39,947 nucleotides of DNA from Hyphomicrobiales bacterium (GTDB lineage: Bacteria; Pseudomonadota; Alphaproteobacteria; Rhizobiales; Beijerinckiaceae). Under the pieces are notes generated by a model. That model saw only the letters and a list, made by a program, of their open reading frames with translations. It was not told where the DNA came from and searched no databases. The DNA lies in contig CANFLM010000017.1 of assembly GCA_947447895.1 (NCBI GenBank), positions 1 through 39,947 of the forward strand, in the 5' to 3' direction. Of the stretch, positions 27,308-37,432 are shown piece after piece. Every line of letters starts with the position of its first letter. Position 1 is the first letter of the stretch. The position numbers and the translations under genes are program-made.

Positions 27308-30052
27308 TTAATGCGTCGTTTTGCCGAGCGCAATCAACTGGTAGAGCCGGTCCAGCGCCTCGCGCGGGGTCAGGCTGTCGGGATCAAGGGCTTGCAGGGC
27401 CTGACGCAATGGATCCGGCGTGGTCTGGGCTGGTGTTTTGGCCTGAGAAAGATTGGATCGGACCGGAACCGAAAAGAGAGGGAGATCATCAACCATCCGG
27501 TCGATCGGGGCGCGCTGGTCCTGTGTTTCCAGCTCGGTCAGGATCACTTGTGCCCGGTCGATGACAGCATGCGGCAGGCCCGCCAGTTTGGCCACCTGGA
27601 TGCCATAGCTGCGGTCTGCCACGCCGGTGATCACCTCGTGGAGGAACACCACATCGCCGCGATAGTCCGTCACGCGCAGGGTCAACAGATGCAGGCGGTC
27701 GAGCTTTTTGGCCAATGCCGTCAATTCGTGGAAATGGGTGGCAAACAGACCGCGGCAGCGGTTCTGTTCGTGCAGATGTTCGATCGTGGCCCAGGCAATC
27801 GACAAACCGTCATAGGTGGCGGTGCCACGGCCGATTTCATCCAGAATGACCAGGGACCGTTCGGTCGCCTGGTTCAGGATGGCGGCGGTTTCGATCATTT
27901 CGACCATGAAGGTCGAACGGCCGCGGGCCAGATCATCGGCGGCGCCGACGCGCGAAAAAAGCCGGTCGACCAGGCCGATATGGGCACGGCTGGCAGGCAC
28001 ATAGCTGCCCATCTGGGCCAGCACCGCCAACAGCGCATTTTGCCGTAAAAAGGTCGATTTACCGGCCATGTTCGGACCGGTCATCAGCGCAATGCAGCCG
28101 TGGCTCTGTCCCTGATCGCAGCTCAATTCGGTTTCATTGGCGACAAAACCATGTCCGTCCCGCTTCAGAGCGGCTTCTACCACCGGATGCCGGCCATTCT
28201 CGATATGGAAGGCCAGCGATTCATCGACAATCGGCCGCGTCCAGCCGCCTTCTTCGGCGCGTTCGGCCAAAGCCGAGGCGACATCAAGCTGGGCCAACGC
28301 ATCGGCGACCCCCTTGATCGTGGTCTCCATCCGCAGCACAGCCTGGGCCAGTTCGTCGAAAATCGCCAATTCCAGAGCCAAAGCCCGGTCGGCCGCCGAG
28401 GCAATCTTGCTTTCAAGCTCGTTCAGCTCGGTGGTTGAAAAGCGCATCGCGCCCTGCATGGTCTGGCGGTGCACAAACAGCGCCTGATGCGGGGGTTTCA
28501 ACAGGTCTTCGCCGACCGTTTGCGGCACTTCGACAAAATAGCCGAGAAAATTATTGTGTTTGATGCGCAGCGTCTTGGCATTGGTGGTTTCGGCATAGTG
28601 TGCCTGCAAACCGGCAATCACCTGCCGGCTGGCATCGCGCAAGGCGCGGGTCTGGTCCAGTTCTTCGGAAAATCCCGCAGCGATGAAGCCGCCATCCCGC
28701 GAGCGCAACGGCAAAGACTCATCCAGTGCCCGTTGCATCAATTCCGGCAGACCCCGATCCAGCTGGCCCAAAGCCTGATGGGCTTTTTGTATTTCCGCAG
28801 GTTGGCCCGAATGCTGGTCGAGCAATTCCCCCACCATCAGGGCGGCAAGCATGCTGTCGCGCAAGGAGGCCAGATCGCGCGGACCGCCACGCCCCATCGC
28901 CAGCCGCGCCAAAGCGCGGGCCAGATCGGGCGCTCCGCGTAAAATGCGGCGCATGTCGGCGCGCAAGGCACGGTTCCGGTGGAAAAAATCGATGGCATCG
29001 AGCCGGTCGGCAATGATGGATACATTGGTCAGCGGGCCGGACAGGCGTTCGCCCAGCAAGCGGGCCCCCCCGGGTGTGACGGTGCGGTCAAGCGTGGCCA
29101 GCAGACTGCCCTGCTTTTCGCCCGACAAGGTGCGCGACAGTTCGAGATTGGCACGGGTGGCGGCATCGAGCCGCATCCCGCCTGCCAGAGAATCCGAGAC
29201 CGGCACCGACAAAGGCGGACGGGCCCCCAATTGGGTGCGCTCGACATAGACAATGATGGCCGCCGCGGCGATGATCTCGGCGCGGCTGAGTGTCCCGAAA
29301 CCCGATAACGTTCCGACCCCGAAATAATCCAGCAAACGCTTTTCGGACGAGGTGAAATCGAAACCGTCCCGCGCCAGCGGGGTGATGGAACTGCCGCTTT
29401 CGCGCCAGATATGCTGCAGGGCCGGTTCTTCGTGGATGCTGTCGGGGATCAGCAATTCGCGCGGTTGATAGCGGCTGAGTTCCGCACCGAGGGCGATGTC
29501 CTCGACCTCGCGGGTCACAAAGCGTCCGGTTGAAATATCGGTGGCGGCCAAACCGTAGAGCCAGCCGCCGTCGGGGCGGCGCACGCGCCCGATCGCTGCC
29601 AGCCAGTTGGCACTGGCGGGATCAAGCAGGCTGTCCTCGGTCAGGGTGCCGGGGGTGACCAGCCGCACGACATCGCGCCGCACAACCGATTTGGCCCCCC
29701 GCTTTTTTGCCTCAGCCGGATCTTCGGTCTGTTCGCACACGGCCACGCGGTGGCCGGCGGCAATAAGGCGTTGCAGATAATCATCGGCCCGTTCGACCGG
29801 CACGCCGCACATCGGAATATCGTCGCCGTGATGCTTGCCCCGCTTGGTCAGCACGATGCCGAGGGTGCGCGAGGCGATTTCGGCATCACGGAAAAACAAT
29901 TCGTAGAAATCACCCATGCGGTAAAACAGCAGGGAATCCGGATTGGCCGATTTGATCTCGATAAATTGCGCCATCATCGGCGTGGTCTGGCTGTCAGCCA
30001 CCATCAAGGCCGGGGCGGTCGCTAAAGGGGTCTGGGCGGGCAAATCATTCAT
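27308..30052 (-). CDS. mutS: DNA mismatch repair protein MutS
   Basis: Mismatch-recognition ATPase that starts methyl-independent or hemimethylation-directed repair with MutL. The 914-aa product has the mismatch-binding Phe-x-Glu in [15 protein letters not shown] (about residues 44-58), the connector, lever and clamp domains, and the ATPase with [40 protein letters not shown] and FATHFHELT. Length is in the alphaproteobacterial range. No Shine-Dalgarno is evident before ATG 30052. It is divergent from hrpB. Confidence 0.98.
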   Translation of the reverse strand: MNDLPAQTPLATAPALMVADSQTTPMMAQFIEIKSANPDSLLFYRMGDFYELFFRDAEIASRTLGIVLTKRGKHHGDDIPMCGVPVERADDYLQRLIAAGHRVAVCEQTEDPAEAKKRGAKSVVRRDVVRLVTPGTLTEDSLLDPASANWLAAIGRVRRPDGGWLYGLAATDISTGRFVTREVEDIALGAELSRYQPRELLIPDSIHEEPALQHIWRESGSSITPLARDGFDFTSSEKRLLDYFGVGTLSGFGTLSRAEIIAAAAIIVYVERTQLGARPPLSVPVSDSLAGGMRLDAATRANLELSRTLSGEKQGSLLATLDRTVTPGGARLLGERLSGPLTNVSIIADRLDAIDFFHRNRALRADMRRILRGAPDLARALARLAMGRGGPRDLASLRDSMLAALMVGELLDQHSGQPAEIQKAHQALGQLDRGLPELMQRALDESLPLRSRDGGFIAAGFSEELDQTRALRDASRQVIAGLQAHYAETTNAKTLRIKHNNFLGYFVEVPQTVGEDLLKPPHQALFVHRQTMQGAMRFSTTELNELESKIASAADRALALELAIFDELAQAVLRMETTIKGVADALAQLDVASALAERAEEGGWTRPIVDESLAFHIENGRHPVVEAALKRDGHGFVANETELSCDQGQSHGCIALMTGPNMAGKSTFLRQNALLAVLAQMGSYVPASRAHIGLVDRLFSRVGAADDLARGRSTFMVEMIETAAILNQATERSLVILDEIGRGTATYDGLSIAWATIEHLHEQNRCRGLFATHFHELTALAKKLDRLHLLTLRVTDYRGDVVFLHEVITGVADRSYGIQVAKLAGLPHAVIDRAQVILTELETQDQRAPIDRMVDDLPLFSVPVRSNLSQAKTPAQTTPDPLRQALQALDPDSLTPREALDRLYQLIALGKTTH

Positions 30053-30170
30053 GCGCGTAAACTAGCAAAGCTTTGCGCCGCTTACACTGCTTCTCAAGCC
30101 GCTAATCGGCTTTCTCCCAAATAAAATCGGCTTGATTGAGCTCGGTCGTGCAGCCCGTTATAAGGCAGGC

Positions 30171-32648
30171 ATGATCTTTAACACTCCCCTGCCGATTGAC
30201 GAGGTTCTCGACGACGTGTCCGCCGCTTTGCAAAGCGGCCGCAATGCCGTGCTGGTTGCACCTCCGGGTGCAGGCAAAACAACGCGGGTGCCATTGGCTC
30301 TGCTGGGCGCGGCATGGCGCGGCGACAAGCGGATACTGGTATTGGAACCACGCAGGCTGGCGGCGCGTTCGGCGGCTTTGCGCATGGCCTCCGAATTGGG
30401 GGAGGAGTTGGGCGACAGGGTCGGCCTGCGGGTGCGGCTCGGCTCCAGGATCGGCCCCAAAACCCGGATCGAAGTGATTACCGAGGGCATTTTTACCCGC
30501 ATGATCCTCGATGATCCGGAACTTGGCTCGGTGGCTGCGGTGCTGTTTGACGAGTTCCATGAACGTTCGCTGGATGCCGATCTTGGGTTGGCCTTGGCGC
30601 TGGACGCCCAACGCAGTTTCAATCCGGATTTGCGGATTGTCGTGATGTCGGCCACGCTTGACGGGGCGCGGGTGGCCGGTTTGCTTGATCATGCGCCGGT
30701 GATCTGCAGTGAGGGCCGCAGCTTTCCGGTCGAAACCCGCTATCGCGGTCGCGATCCGTCCAAACGGATCGAGGACGAGGTGGTGGCATGCGCGCAACAT
30801 GCGCTGGCCCATGATGAGGGCTCGATACTGGTGTTTCTGCCCGGACAAGGGGAAATCATCCGCACCGCCACACGCTTGCAGGAATTGATCAGAAATCCCG
30901 ATATTCTGGTGGCTCCGCTCTATGGCGCGATGGAGGCGGCGGCGCAGGATCTGGCCGTGCGTCCCTGCCCCAAAAACCGGCGCAAAATCGTGCTGGCGAC
31001 CTCGATTGCCGAGACATCGCTGACGATCGAGGATGTCAGGATTGTGATTGATTGCGGCCTGTCGCGTGTGCCGCGTTACGAGCCGGATATCGGCCTGACG
31101 CGGCTGGAAACCGTGCGTGTGTCGCGGGCGGCAGCCGACCAGCGCCGCGGCCGAGCGGGCCGCACTGCGCCCGGTATCGCCTATCGCCTGTGGGAGGAAA
31201 CCGCCCAGGGTGCGCTTGAGGCGTTCCAGACCCCCGAAATCATGGCGGCCGATCTGTCCTCGCTGGTGCTCGATTGTGCGGCTTGGGGCGAGCATGATCC
31301 GCGCCGGATGTCGATGCTGGACCCTCCGCCCTTGCCGGCCCTGACCGAAGCCCGCCAGTTGCTGACCGCACTGGATGCGCTGACCGGTGACGGGCGGCTG
31401 ACTCCAACCGGAGAAAAGATCAGGGCTTTGCCTTTGCCGCCCCGTTTGGGGCGCATGATCATTTCGGCTCAGGAACAAGACAATATTTCCTTGGCTGTCG
31501 AGATTGCTGCTGTGTTGACCGAGCGCGGTTTGGGCGGGGATGGCCTTGATGTGGCACATCGGATTGATCTTTTCCGGCGCGATCGCGGACCGCGTGCGCA
31601 GGATATGCGGCGATTGGCCGATCAGTGGATCAGGATGGTCGGCCGCAAGGGCTCCTCCTCCGACAGGCAGGCGGTGGACCGTTTCGAGGTTGGTGCGGTG
31701 CTGGCTCTGGCTTTTCCCGATCGGGTCGCCAAAGCGCGCGGACCTGTCGGCACATTCTTGATGGCCAATGGCCGGGCGGCCTCTGTGCCGCCGCATGATG
31801 CTTTGGCTCAATGTGATTATCTGGCGATTGCCGAAGTGACGGGCCGCGCCTCCTCGGCGCGTATTCTGGCAGCGGCGCCTTTGGACATCGGAGATATCGA
31901 ACGGTTATTCGCCTCCTCGATCACGCGGCAGGAGCGTCTGGTGTTCGAGCGAGAGGCGCTGGCTTTGCGGTGCCGTTCGGTCCAGAGCCTGGGCGCGCTG
32001 ACCCTGTCCGGGCGCATGTTGCCGGTGCCGGACAGCGAGGACGCCGCCCTTTGTCTGGCGCACGGCATTTCCGAGGCCGGTGTGGCTTGCCTGCCCTGGA
32101 GCAAAAGTCTGCGGCAATGGCGGGACCGGGTGGAATTCTTGCGGCGGGTTGATCCGGTCTGGCCCGACCTGTCGGATGAAGGCTTGCAGGCCGATGGCGC
32201 TCTCTGGCTGGTGCCGCATCTGCGCGGCATCGGTTCGGTTGCCAAATTGCCGCCGGACCGGCTTGATCAGGCCGTCAAGGATCTGCTGGACTGGAGCCTG
32301 CGCAAGCGGTTGGACCAGGAAGCCCCGACCCATTTCATCGCTCCGACCGGACAAGCGCATCCGATCGATTACGAGGCCGAGGAAGGACCGGTTCTGGCCA
32401 TTCGCGTGCAGGAATTGTTCGGTTTGACCGCGCATCCGGCCATTGCGGGGGGACGTCTGGCGCTGGTGCTGCATTTGCTGTCACCCGCCCAACGGCCGAT
32501 CCAGATCACCCGTGATCTGCCTGGTTTCTGGCGCGGGTCATGGGCAGCCGTCAAAAGCGAGATGAAAGGGCGCTATCCGCGCCATGTCTGGCCGGATGAT
32601 CCCGCAGCAGCCATGCCGACCATGCGCGCCAAGCCGCGCGGCACCTGA
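30171..32648 (+). CDS. hrpB: ATP-dependent helicase HrpB
   Basis: DEAH/RHA-family helicase of the HrpB group; its cellular role is still poorly defined in most bacteria. The 825-aa product has motif I APPGAGKTTRVP (about residues 32-43), motif II DEFHERSLDADLGLAL, motif III MSATLDG, ATSIAETSLTIEDV, and motif VI QRRGRAGRTAPGIAYRLW, then the winged-helix/ratchet and the HrpB-specific C-terminal domain ending near GRYPRHVWPDDP. ATG 30171 is preferred; an in-frame TTG at 30132 adds an unsupported leader. It converges with the DUF1194 gene, 2 bases between stops. Confidence 0.95.
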   Translation: MIFNTPLPIDEVLDDVSAALQSGRNAVLVAPPGAGKTTRVPLALLGAAWRGDKRILVLEPRRLAARSAALRMASELGEELGDRVGLRVRLGSRIGPKTRIEVITEGIFTRMILDDPELGSVAAVLFDEFHERSLDADLGLALALDAQRSFNPDLRIVVMSATLDGARVAGLLDHAPVICSEGRSFPVETRYRGRDPSKRIEDEVVACAQHALAHDEGSILVFLPGQGEIIRTATRLQELIRNPDILVAPLYGAMEAAAQDLAVRPCPKNRRKIVLATSIAETSLTIEDVRIVIDCGLSRVPRYEPDIGLTRLETVRVSRAAADQRRGRAGRTAPGIAYRLWEETAQGALEAFQTPEIMAADLSSLVLDCAAWGEHDPRRMSMLDPPPLPALTEARQLLTALDALTGDGRLTPTGEKIRALPLPPRLGRMIISAQEQDNISLAVEIAAVLTERGLGGDGLDVAHRIDLFRRDRGPRAQDMRRLADQWIRMVGRKGSSSDRQAVDRFEVGAVLALAFPDRVAKARGPVGTFLMANGRAASVPPHDALAQCDYLAIAEVTGRASSARILAAAPLDIGDIERLFASSITRQERLVFEREALALRCRSVQSLGALTLSGRMLPVPDSEDAALCLAHGISEAGVACLPWSKSLRQWRDRVEFLRRVDPVWPDLSDEGLQADGALWLVPHLRGIGSVAKLPPDRLDQAVKDLLDWSLRKRLDQEAPTHFIAPTGQAHPIDYEAEEGPVLAIRVQELFGLTAHPAIAGGRLALVLHLLSPAQRPIQITRDLPGFWRGSWAAVKSEMKGRYPRHVWPDDPAAAMPTMRAKPRGT

Positions 32649-32650
32649 TT

Positions 32651-33487
32651 TCAGAAATCGCGGCCCCACCGCTCCTGCCACAAGCGCTCGCCTGCAAAAC
32701 ACGAGATGCGCGGCTGTGCCGCACTCGCATGCTGGATCAAAGGTCTGTCAAGGGTCGGCATCAGGCCGGAAATTTCCAGTATCAGCTTGGTGCGGGTCGC
32801 CTGGACAAATTGGGTGCGATCATTGATCGGGATGACAAAGGAGCCGGGACCACCCGTCACGCAATCCTCGTAATAGTGGTCGAGACGGTCGACATCCCTG
32901 AAGCGTTCGTTGGGACGGTTCAGAATGATCGGCAGGCCGTTGATAACGATCCCTGCTGCAAGGGCCTCGTCGCGCGCTTTGTTAACCGGACGGCCGTGAT
33001 TGTTGGATCCATCACCTGATATGTCGATCACCTGCCGGAAACTCGAAAAGCCGTTATTGATGAATTGGCGGGCCGAAAAATCAATGGCACCGGAAATCGA
33101 GGTCCGCTGCAGCCGCTGGGCGGGAATGGCCTGCAAGACCGCAATAAACTGTTCCGCACTGGCGGCTGAATCGATGACCTGCCACGGCACGACGATGCGT
33201 TGGGCGTGCTCCCCCGCCCATTCGATATAGGTGGCGGCAATCTTGCCATGGATGCCCTTGTTGATCGCGTCGATCAGCAAGGGCGAGCGCAAAGCCTCGA
33301 TATAGCCCTGCCTTTGCAGATATTGCTCTTCTGGGTCCATGGAAAAAGAGACATCCACGGCAAAGACCAGTTCGACATCGGTCTGGATGGCTCCCTGCCT
33401 TGCTTGTAACAGTCCCGGGCACAGGATCGACAGGCCCCATACGAGTGCGAGCAACAAGACCCTCAGTTGATAACAGCCTTTGTCCAT
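32651..33487 (-). CDS. Secreted DUF1194 (von Willebrand factor A-like) protein
   Basis: A 278-aa protein of the DUF1194 family, found mainly in alphaproteobacteria and of unknown function. It has a signal peptide (about residues 1-29: basic start, LLLALVWGLSIL core, likely cut after LQA), then a vWA-like domain with the MIDAS motif DVSFSM (D-x-S-x-S) near residue 45 and VIDISGDGSNNHGRPV. The metal-ion-dependent site suggests binding to another extracytoplasmic protein. ATG 33487 is chosen because it begins the signal peptide; longer starts do not. No partner gene is evident; it converges on hrpB. Confidence 0.87.
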   Translation of the reverse strand: MDKGCYQLRVLLLALVWGLSILCPGLLQARQGAIQTDVELVFAVDVSFSMDPEEQYLQRQGYIEALRSPLLIDAINKGIHGKIAATYIEWAGEHAQRIVVPWQVIDSAASAEQFIAVLQAIPAQRLQRTSISGAIDFSARQFINNGFSSFRQVIDISGDGSNNHGRPVNKARDEALAAGIVINGLPIILNRPNERFRDVDRLDHYYEDCVTGGPGSFVIPINDRTQFVQATRTKLILEISGLMPTLDRPLIQHASAAQPRISCFAGERLWQERWGRDF

Positions 33488-33616
33488 GATCGGCCTCAAT
33501 CTGCACAGATTGACTGCGCTTATTGCACGCAGAATTTGGCGATTGGTCAAGGTTCAAATCATCACGCGCATGGGTTAAGACGAACAGCATCGCGGGTGTC
33601 TGTGAAAGAGGGTTAC

Positions 33617-34561
33617 ATGACTGTTTTGGTTGCTGTCACGGGTTGGGATGTCGCGCATTGGGTCGAACGGTTCCAGCGGCTGTTGCCCCGCCGCACCATT
33701 GTCGCGCTGGGCGGGGATTATGATCCCGCAAATATCCATTATGCGGTGAGCTGGAAACATCCGGCGGGATCGCTGTCGAAACTGCCGAATTTGAAGGCGA
33801 TTTTTTCGCTCGGGGCGGGCGTCGACCATTTGATGAATGATCCGCATTTGCCCGACGTGCCGGTGACGCGGGTGGTTGATGCCGATCTGACCGCGCGGAT
33901 GAGCGAATATGTCGTGATGCATGCCCTGATGGTGCTGCGCCAGCAGCGCCGCTACCAGAAACAGCAGGCCGAAACCTTGTGGCTCGATGATCGCGACCAG
34001 CCCGCCGCGCAGGATGTGCGGGTCGGGGTGATGGGGCTGGGCGTGTTGGGCCGCGATGCCCTGCACAAGCTGCGAGTGATGGGCTTTTCCGTGTCGGGCT
34101 GGAGCCGTTCGGCGCATCTGATCGATGGCGTTGCCTGTTTTTCCGGCGAGGACGGGTTGAAACCCTTTCTGGCGCAGACCGATATTCTGGTGGTGCTGTT
34201 GCCGTTGACCCCCGATACCAGAGGCATGATCGATGCCGAGCTGTTGAAAGGGCTGGCGCAGGACGGGGCTTTGTATAAGCCTGTTCTGATCAATGCCGGA
34301 CGCGGCGGCTTGCAGAAAGAGGCCGATATTCTGGCCTGTCTGGAGGACGGCAGTCTGGGGGAAGCCATTCTCGATGTGTTCGAGACCGAGCCACTGCCTG
34401 CGGCCTCTCCGCTCTGGCACCATCCCCGCGTGGTGGTGTCACCGCATAATGCGGCGATGTCCGCACCCGATGCGATCGGCCAATTGGTGGCCCGCCAGAT
34501 CGGGCGGATGGAACAGGGCCAGCCCCTGCTGCATCTGGTCGAGATGAAGCGCGGTTATTGA
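33617..34561 (+). CDS. ghrA: D-2-hydroxyacid dehydrogenase, glyoxylate/hydroxypyruvate reductase A-like
   Basis: A 314-aa NAD(P)H-dependent reductase of the GhrA group, acting on glyoxylate or hydroxypyruvate in relatives. It has VGVMGLGVLGRDAL (GxGxxG Rossmann motif, about residues 136-149), LLPLTPDTRGMIDAELL, LINAGRGG with the catalytic Arg, LDVFETEPLPAASPLWHHPRVVVSPHNAA with catalytic Glu and His. GAGGG lies about 4 bases before ATG 33617; the longer frame back to 33467 overlaps the divergent gene's start and is rejected. It converges with the NlpC/P60 gene, 16 bases between stops. The exact substrate cannot be told from sequence. Confidence 0.85.
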   Translation: MTVLVAVTGWDVAHWVERFQRLLPRRTIVALGGDYDPANIHYAVSWKHPAGSLSKLPNLKAIFSLGAGVDHLMNDPHLPDVPVTRVVDADLTARMSEYVVMHALMVLRQQRRYQKQQAETLWLDDRDQPAAQDVRVGVMGLGVLGRDALHKLRVMGFSVSGWSRSAHLIDGVACFSGEDGLKPFLAQTDILVVLLPLTPDTRGMIDAELLKGLAQDGALYKPVLINAGRGGLQKEADILACLEDGSLGEAILDVFETEPLPAASPLWHHPRVVVSPHNAAMSAPDAIGQLVARQIGRMEQGQPLLHLVEMKRGY

Positions 34562-34577
34562 CGAAGGTAAACCCGCA

Positions 34578-35444
34578 TCACATTTGTTTCGGAAGCGGAT
34601 CAAGCCTTTTGACCGATGAGATATCATGGCCGGTTTTGGCCAGGATCCGTGCACGCGCTTCGGCCAGTGGTTCGTGGACACAGGCCATGTGGTGGCCATT
34701 GGCGTGCAGCAGAATGTCGGCATCGAGCATGATGCCGACATGGCCTTTCCAGAACACCAGATCATTGCGTTGCAGCTCTGCATCGTGGCCAATGGCCTGG
34801 CCGAGGGCGCGTTCCTGCATGTCGCTGTCGCGCGGGCATGCCACGGCGCAGGCCTGCAAGGCCAGTTGCACGAGGCCGGAGCAATCCATGCCAAGGGATG
34901 AACGGCCGCCCCATAGATAGGGCGCCCCAGCCATCATCAAGGCCAGACCAGCGGGATCATCGGCCCTGTGGTCGATCGGCAGCAGATGGCGGGAGACCAT
35001 AAATCCGCCTTGGGCGAGGCTGCAAAATCCGTCTTTGTCCTGTGTGATATGGACTTGTGCCCCGAAGGACAAAGCCATCAATGGGGCCGATTTGATGCCG
35101 GGGCCGGGATAGACGAAGCTGCGCAACGCCCCGATGCGGTGGGTCGGCTGTGACTGGATCGGAGCCAGCATATCCGAGGGGATATAACCGACATAGTCAT
35201 CGCCCGCCATCTGGCCCCAGCACCAGCCGTCATCATTGTTTTCGTAACAGACCAGTGTTTCGCCAAACAGCAATTCGCTCTGCATCGGACCGTTCGAGCG
35301 CGGTGCCGCGAACAGGGGTGCCGTGCTTGTGACAACCTGCATCGCCACACCTTCGGCATAGCGGTCAGCCGGAATGACCCCCTGCCATTGGATGGCGGCG
35401 AGATCGGGACGGGCAGCGGTGATGCGGGGATCGAAAGCGGTCAT
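34578..35444 (-). CDS. NlpC/P60 (C40) family cysteine peptidase with SH3-like domains
   Basis: A 288-aa protein with two SH3b-like domains (about residues 30-95 and 100-155) followed by an NlpC/P60 catalytic domain. The catalytic Cys is in GMDCSGLVQLALQA (about 192), the His in FWKGHVGIML, and a third polar residue lies in LLHANGHHM. The family cleaves D-gamma-Glu-diaminopimelate bonds of peptidoglycan or murein peptides. No signal peptide is seen, so it may act on recycled murein peptides in the cytoplasm. It lies 9 bases after the MarR gene and downstream of leucyl aminopeptidase, a grouping seen in other alphaproteobacteria. Confidence 0.88.
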   Translation of the reverse strand: MTAFDPRITAARPDLAAIQWQGVIPADRYAEGVAMQVVTSTAPLFAAPRSNGPMQSELLFGETLVCYENNDDGWCWGQMAGDDYVGYIPSDMLAPIQSQPTHRIGALRSFVYPGPGIKSAPLMALSFGAQVHITQDKDGFCSLAQGGFMVSRHLLPIDHRADDPAGLALMMAGAPYLWGGRSSLGMDCSGLVQLALQACAVACPRDSDMQERALGQAIGHDAELQRNDLVFWKGHVGIMLDADILLHANGHHMACVHEPLAEARARILAKTGHDISSVKRLDPLPKQM

Positions 35445-35453
35445 TTGATCTCC

Positions 35454-35804
35454 TCAGGACGGCAGTGTCTGGGCACGCGAGACCATGAAATCACCGAGCT
35501 TTTCGACAAACAGCGCGCCTTTGACAGTGCGCTGGATCAGCACATTGCGCTTGTCGGCAGGATCGCGGCGGCGCGCCACCAGTTCGAGACGGCCGAGGCT
35601 GTCGAGCGCGCGGGTAATGACCGGTTTGGTCACCTTGAGTTTTTGGGCCACGCCCCGCACCGTATGCGGTGGCAGTTCCAGATAGACGGTCAGCAGAATA
35701 CTGAGCTGGCGCACGGTGAGACCGGATTCATCGAGGTGAACCAGATCGAGCACACTGTCGTGCCACAATTTCAGGGCTTGGCCGGGTCTGAGTTGGAGAG
35801 ACAT
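35454..35804 (-). CDS. MarR-family winged-helix transcriptional regulator
   Basis: A 116-aa winged-helix protein. It has MSLQLRPGQALKLWHDSVLDLVHLDESGLTVRQLSILLTVYL, the recognition region HTVRGVAQKLKVTKPVITRALDSLGRLELVARRRD, and the wing DPADKRNVLIQRTV. It is shorter than typical MarR because the terminal dimerisation helices are reduced. ATG 35804 has no clear ribosome-binding sequence; an in-frame TTG at 35828 would add 8 residues. It sits between leucyl aminopeptidase and NlpC/P60, with its own promoter-like sequence and direct repeats upstream. Ligand and targets are unknown. Confidence 0.85.
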   Translation of the reverse strand: MSLQLRPGQALKLWHDSVLDLVHLDESGLTVRQLSILLTVYLELPPHTVRGVAQKLKVTKPVITRALDSLGRLELVARRRDPADKRNVLIQRTVKGALFVEKLGDFMVSRAQTLPS

Positions 35805-35830
35805 GCGCAATACTCGATTGTTACGCAACC

Positions 35831-35882
35831 GATATAGAGCAGGTGCAATCCTTAATCAATGACTCAAGTTAATATCAATGAC
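35831..35882 (-). promoter_or_regulatory. Promoter with direct repeats upstream of the MarR gene
   Basis: On the minus strand TTGATT (35859-35854) and TATATC (35836-35831) are separated by 17 bases, a good sigma-70-type layout. The 9-mer GTCATTGAT occurs twice in direct orientation, at 35882-35874 and 35863-35855, 19 bases apart (nearly two helix turns). The downstream copy overlaps the -35. This looks like an operator, but its binding protein is not identified. Confidence 0.5.
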
Positions 35883-35893
35883 CCTTATCTTTA

Positions 35894-37297
35894 TCACTTG
35901 CCGTAGCGGGTTTGCAGCAAAGCCAAAGTCAGGCGTGCCGCTTGCGGCTCGCCGCCCTCGCTGCGGCCCGGACGCGCTGCGGGGGTCCAGCCGAAGATGT
36001 CGAAATGCACATAATCCCTGGCCTGCTCGCAGAAGCGGTCGAGAAACAGCGCGGCAGTGATCGAACCGGCAAAACCGCCGCTCGAAACATGGTTGATATC
36101 GGCAATCTTGGAATCGAGCATCGAGCGGTAACGGTTCCACAGCGGCAGCCGCCAGACCGGATCATGGACCTCGCGGCCCAGTTGCATGATCTGTTCGGCC
36201 AGCGCATCGTTTTTGGTATAGAACGGGGGCAGATCGGGGCCGAGTGCCACGCGCGCCGCACCGGTCAGCGTGGCATATTGCAGCACCAGTTCGGGCTTGT
36301 CTTCGTCGGCCAGCGCGAGTGCATCGGCCAGAACCAGGCGGCCTTCGGCATCGGTATTGCCGATTTCGACACTCAGCCCCTTGCGGCTCGCCAGCACGTC
36401 GCCGGGCCGGAAGGCTGATCCCGAAATCGCATTTTCCACGGCCGGAATCAGCACACGCAACCGAACGGGCAGATTGGCCGCCATGATCATCGATGCGGCT
36501 GTGAGCGCGGTAGCCGCTCCGCTCATGTCCTTTTTCATCAGCAGCATCGACGCATCGGGCTTGATGTTCAGCCCGCCGGTATCGAAGGCCACGCCTTTGC
36601 CGATCAGTGTGACTTTGGGATGGTTGGCCTGTCCCCACACCAGATCGATCAGACGGGGTGCGCGGGTCGAAGCCCGGCCGACCGCATGGATCATCGGATA
36701 ATTGGCCTCCAGCAGATCATCGCCGCGGATCACACAGATATTGGCGCAGAACTGGTCGGCCAGTGCGCAGGCTGCATCCTCGATCTCTTGCGGGCCCATG
36801 TCATTGGCGGGCGTATTGATCAGATCGCGGCCCATGAACACGGCTTTGGCAATCGCACTGACGGCTTCGCCGTCAACACCTTCGGGCACGACCAGCTGGC
36901 GCGGTTGCTGCTCGCTCTGTTTGTAGCGTGTGAAACGGTAGGAGCCGAGCGCGAAGGCCAGGACCGCCAGTTCGGGATCGGGCCAGCCGCTGTCTAGCCG
37001 GTATTGTCCGGCAGGCAGGAGATTGGGCAGGCGGCCCGCGGCAAAAACCCCGTCTTCATTCAGGCTTTCGCCCAGGCCGAACAGCACCGCGACGGTTCTG
37101 CCATCGGCACCGGGCAGACAGAGGCAGCTGCCATCCTTGCCCCTGAAGTCTTGCGCCTTTGCAAATTGCTCGGCGAGGGAGCCGAAACGTGCCGCGGCAA
37201 CGCTCCAGTTCTGGGTGTGAACGGCGACGACCGGAATGGCCGTGCTGTCTGATTCGAGCAAAGCCGGGTGCAAAACAGGGGCTTGTGGCGTGCGCAT
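35894..37297 (-). CDS. Leucyl aminopeptidase (M17 family)
   Basis: Cytosolic two-metal aminopeptidase releasing N-terminal residues from peptides. The 467-aa product has an N-terminal macro-like domain (about 1-150) and the catalytic domain with TLIGKGVAFDTGGLNIKPDASMLLMKKDMSGAA (metal-binding Lys and Asp) and the M17 signature NTDAEGRLVLADAL. Further segments are YATLTGAARVALG and FGWTPAARPGRSEGGEPQA. It belongs to the PepB-like alphaproteobacterial group rather than classical PepA by its shorter N-terminus. It precedes the MarR and NlpC/P60 genes; the 89-base gap to MarR carries a promoter. Confidence 0.94.
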   Translation of the reverse strand: MRTPQAPVLHPALLESDSTAIPVVAVHTQNWSVAAARFGSLAEQFAKAQDFRGKDGSCLCLPGADGRTVAVLFGLGESLNEDGVFAAGRLPNLLPAGQYRLDSGWPDPELAVLAFALGSYRFTRYKQSEQQPRQLVVPEGVDGEAVSAIAKAVFMGRDLINTPANDMGPQEIEDAACALADQFCANICVIRGDDLLEANYPMIHAVGRASTRAPRLIDLVWGQANHPKVTLIGKGVAFDTGGLNIKPDASMLLMKKDMSGAATALTAASMIMAANLPVRLRVLIPAVENAISGSAFRPGDVLASRKGLSVEIGNTDAEGRLVLADALALADEDKPELVLQYATLTGAARVALGPDLPPFYTKNDALAEQIMQLGREVHDPVWRLPLWNRYRSMLDSKIADINHVSSGGFAGSITAALFLDRFCEQARDYVHFDIFGWTPAARPGRSEGGEPQAARLTLALLQTRYGK

Positions 37298-37432
37298 TTA
37301 TTCATCCAATCATCATCGGTTCGGCGTTTATCTGATCACAGGCCGTGATGAGATCTCAAGCCTTGATCAAATGCAAATTCTGGGGAGTTGGACTGGGCGG
37401 AATTTTAAGGGTATTATGGATTATTAAGCGTA

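Noticed and set aside
30102-31811. 569-codon open frame antisense to hrpB
   Set aside because: hrpB in the opposite strand has all helicase motifs. The antisense product is rich in His, Arg, Gln and Gly with no recognisable domain, as expected from a G+C-rich shadow frame.
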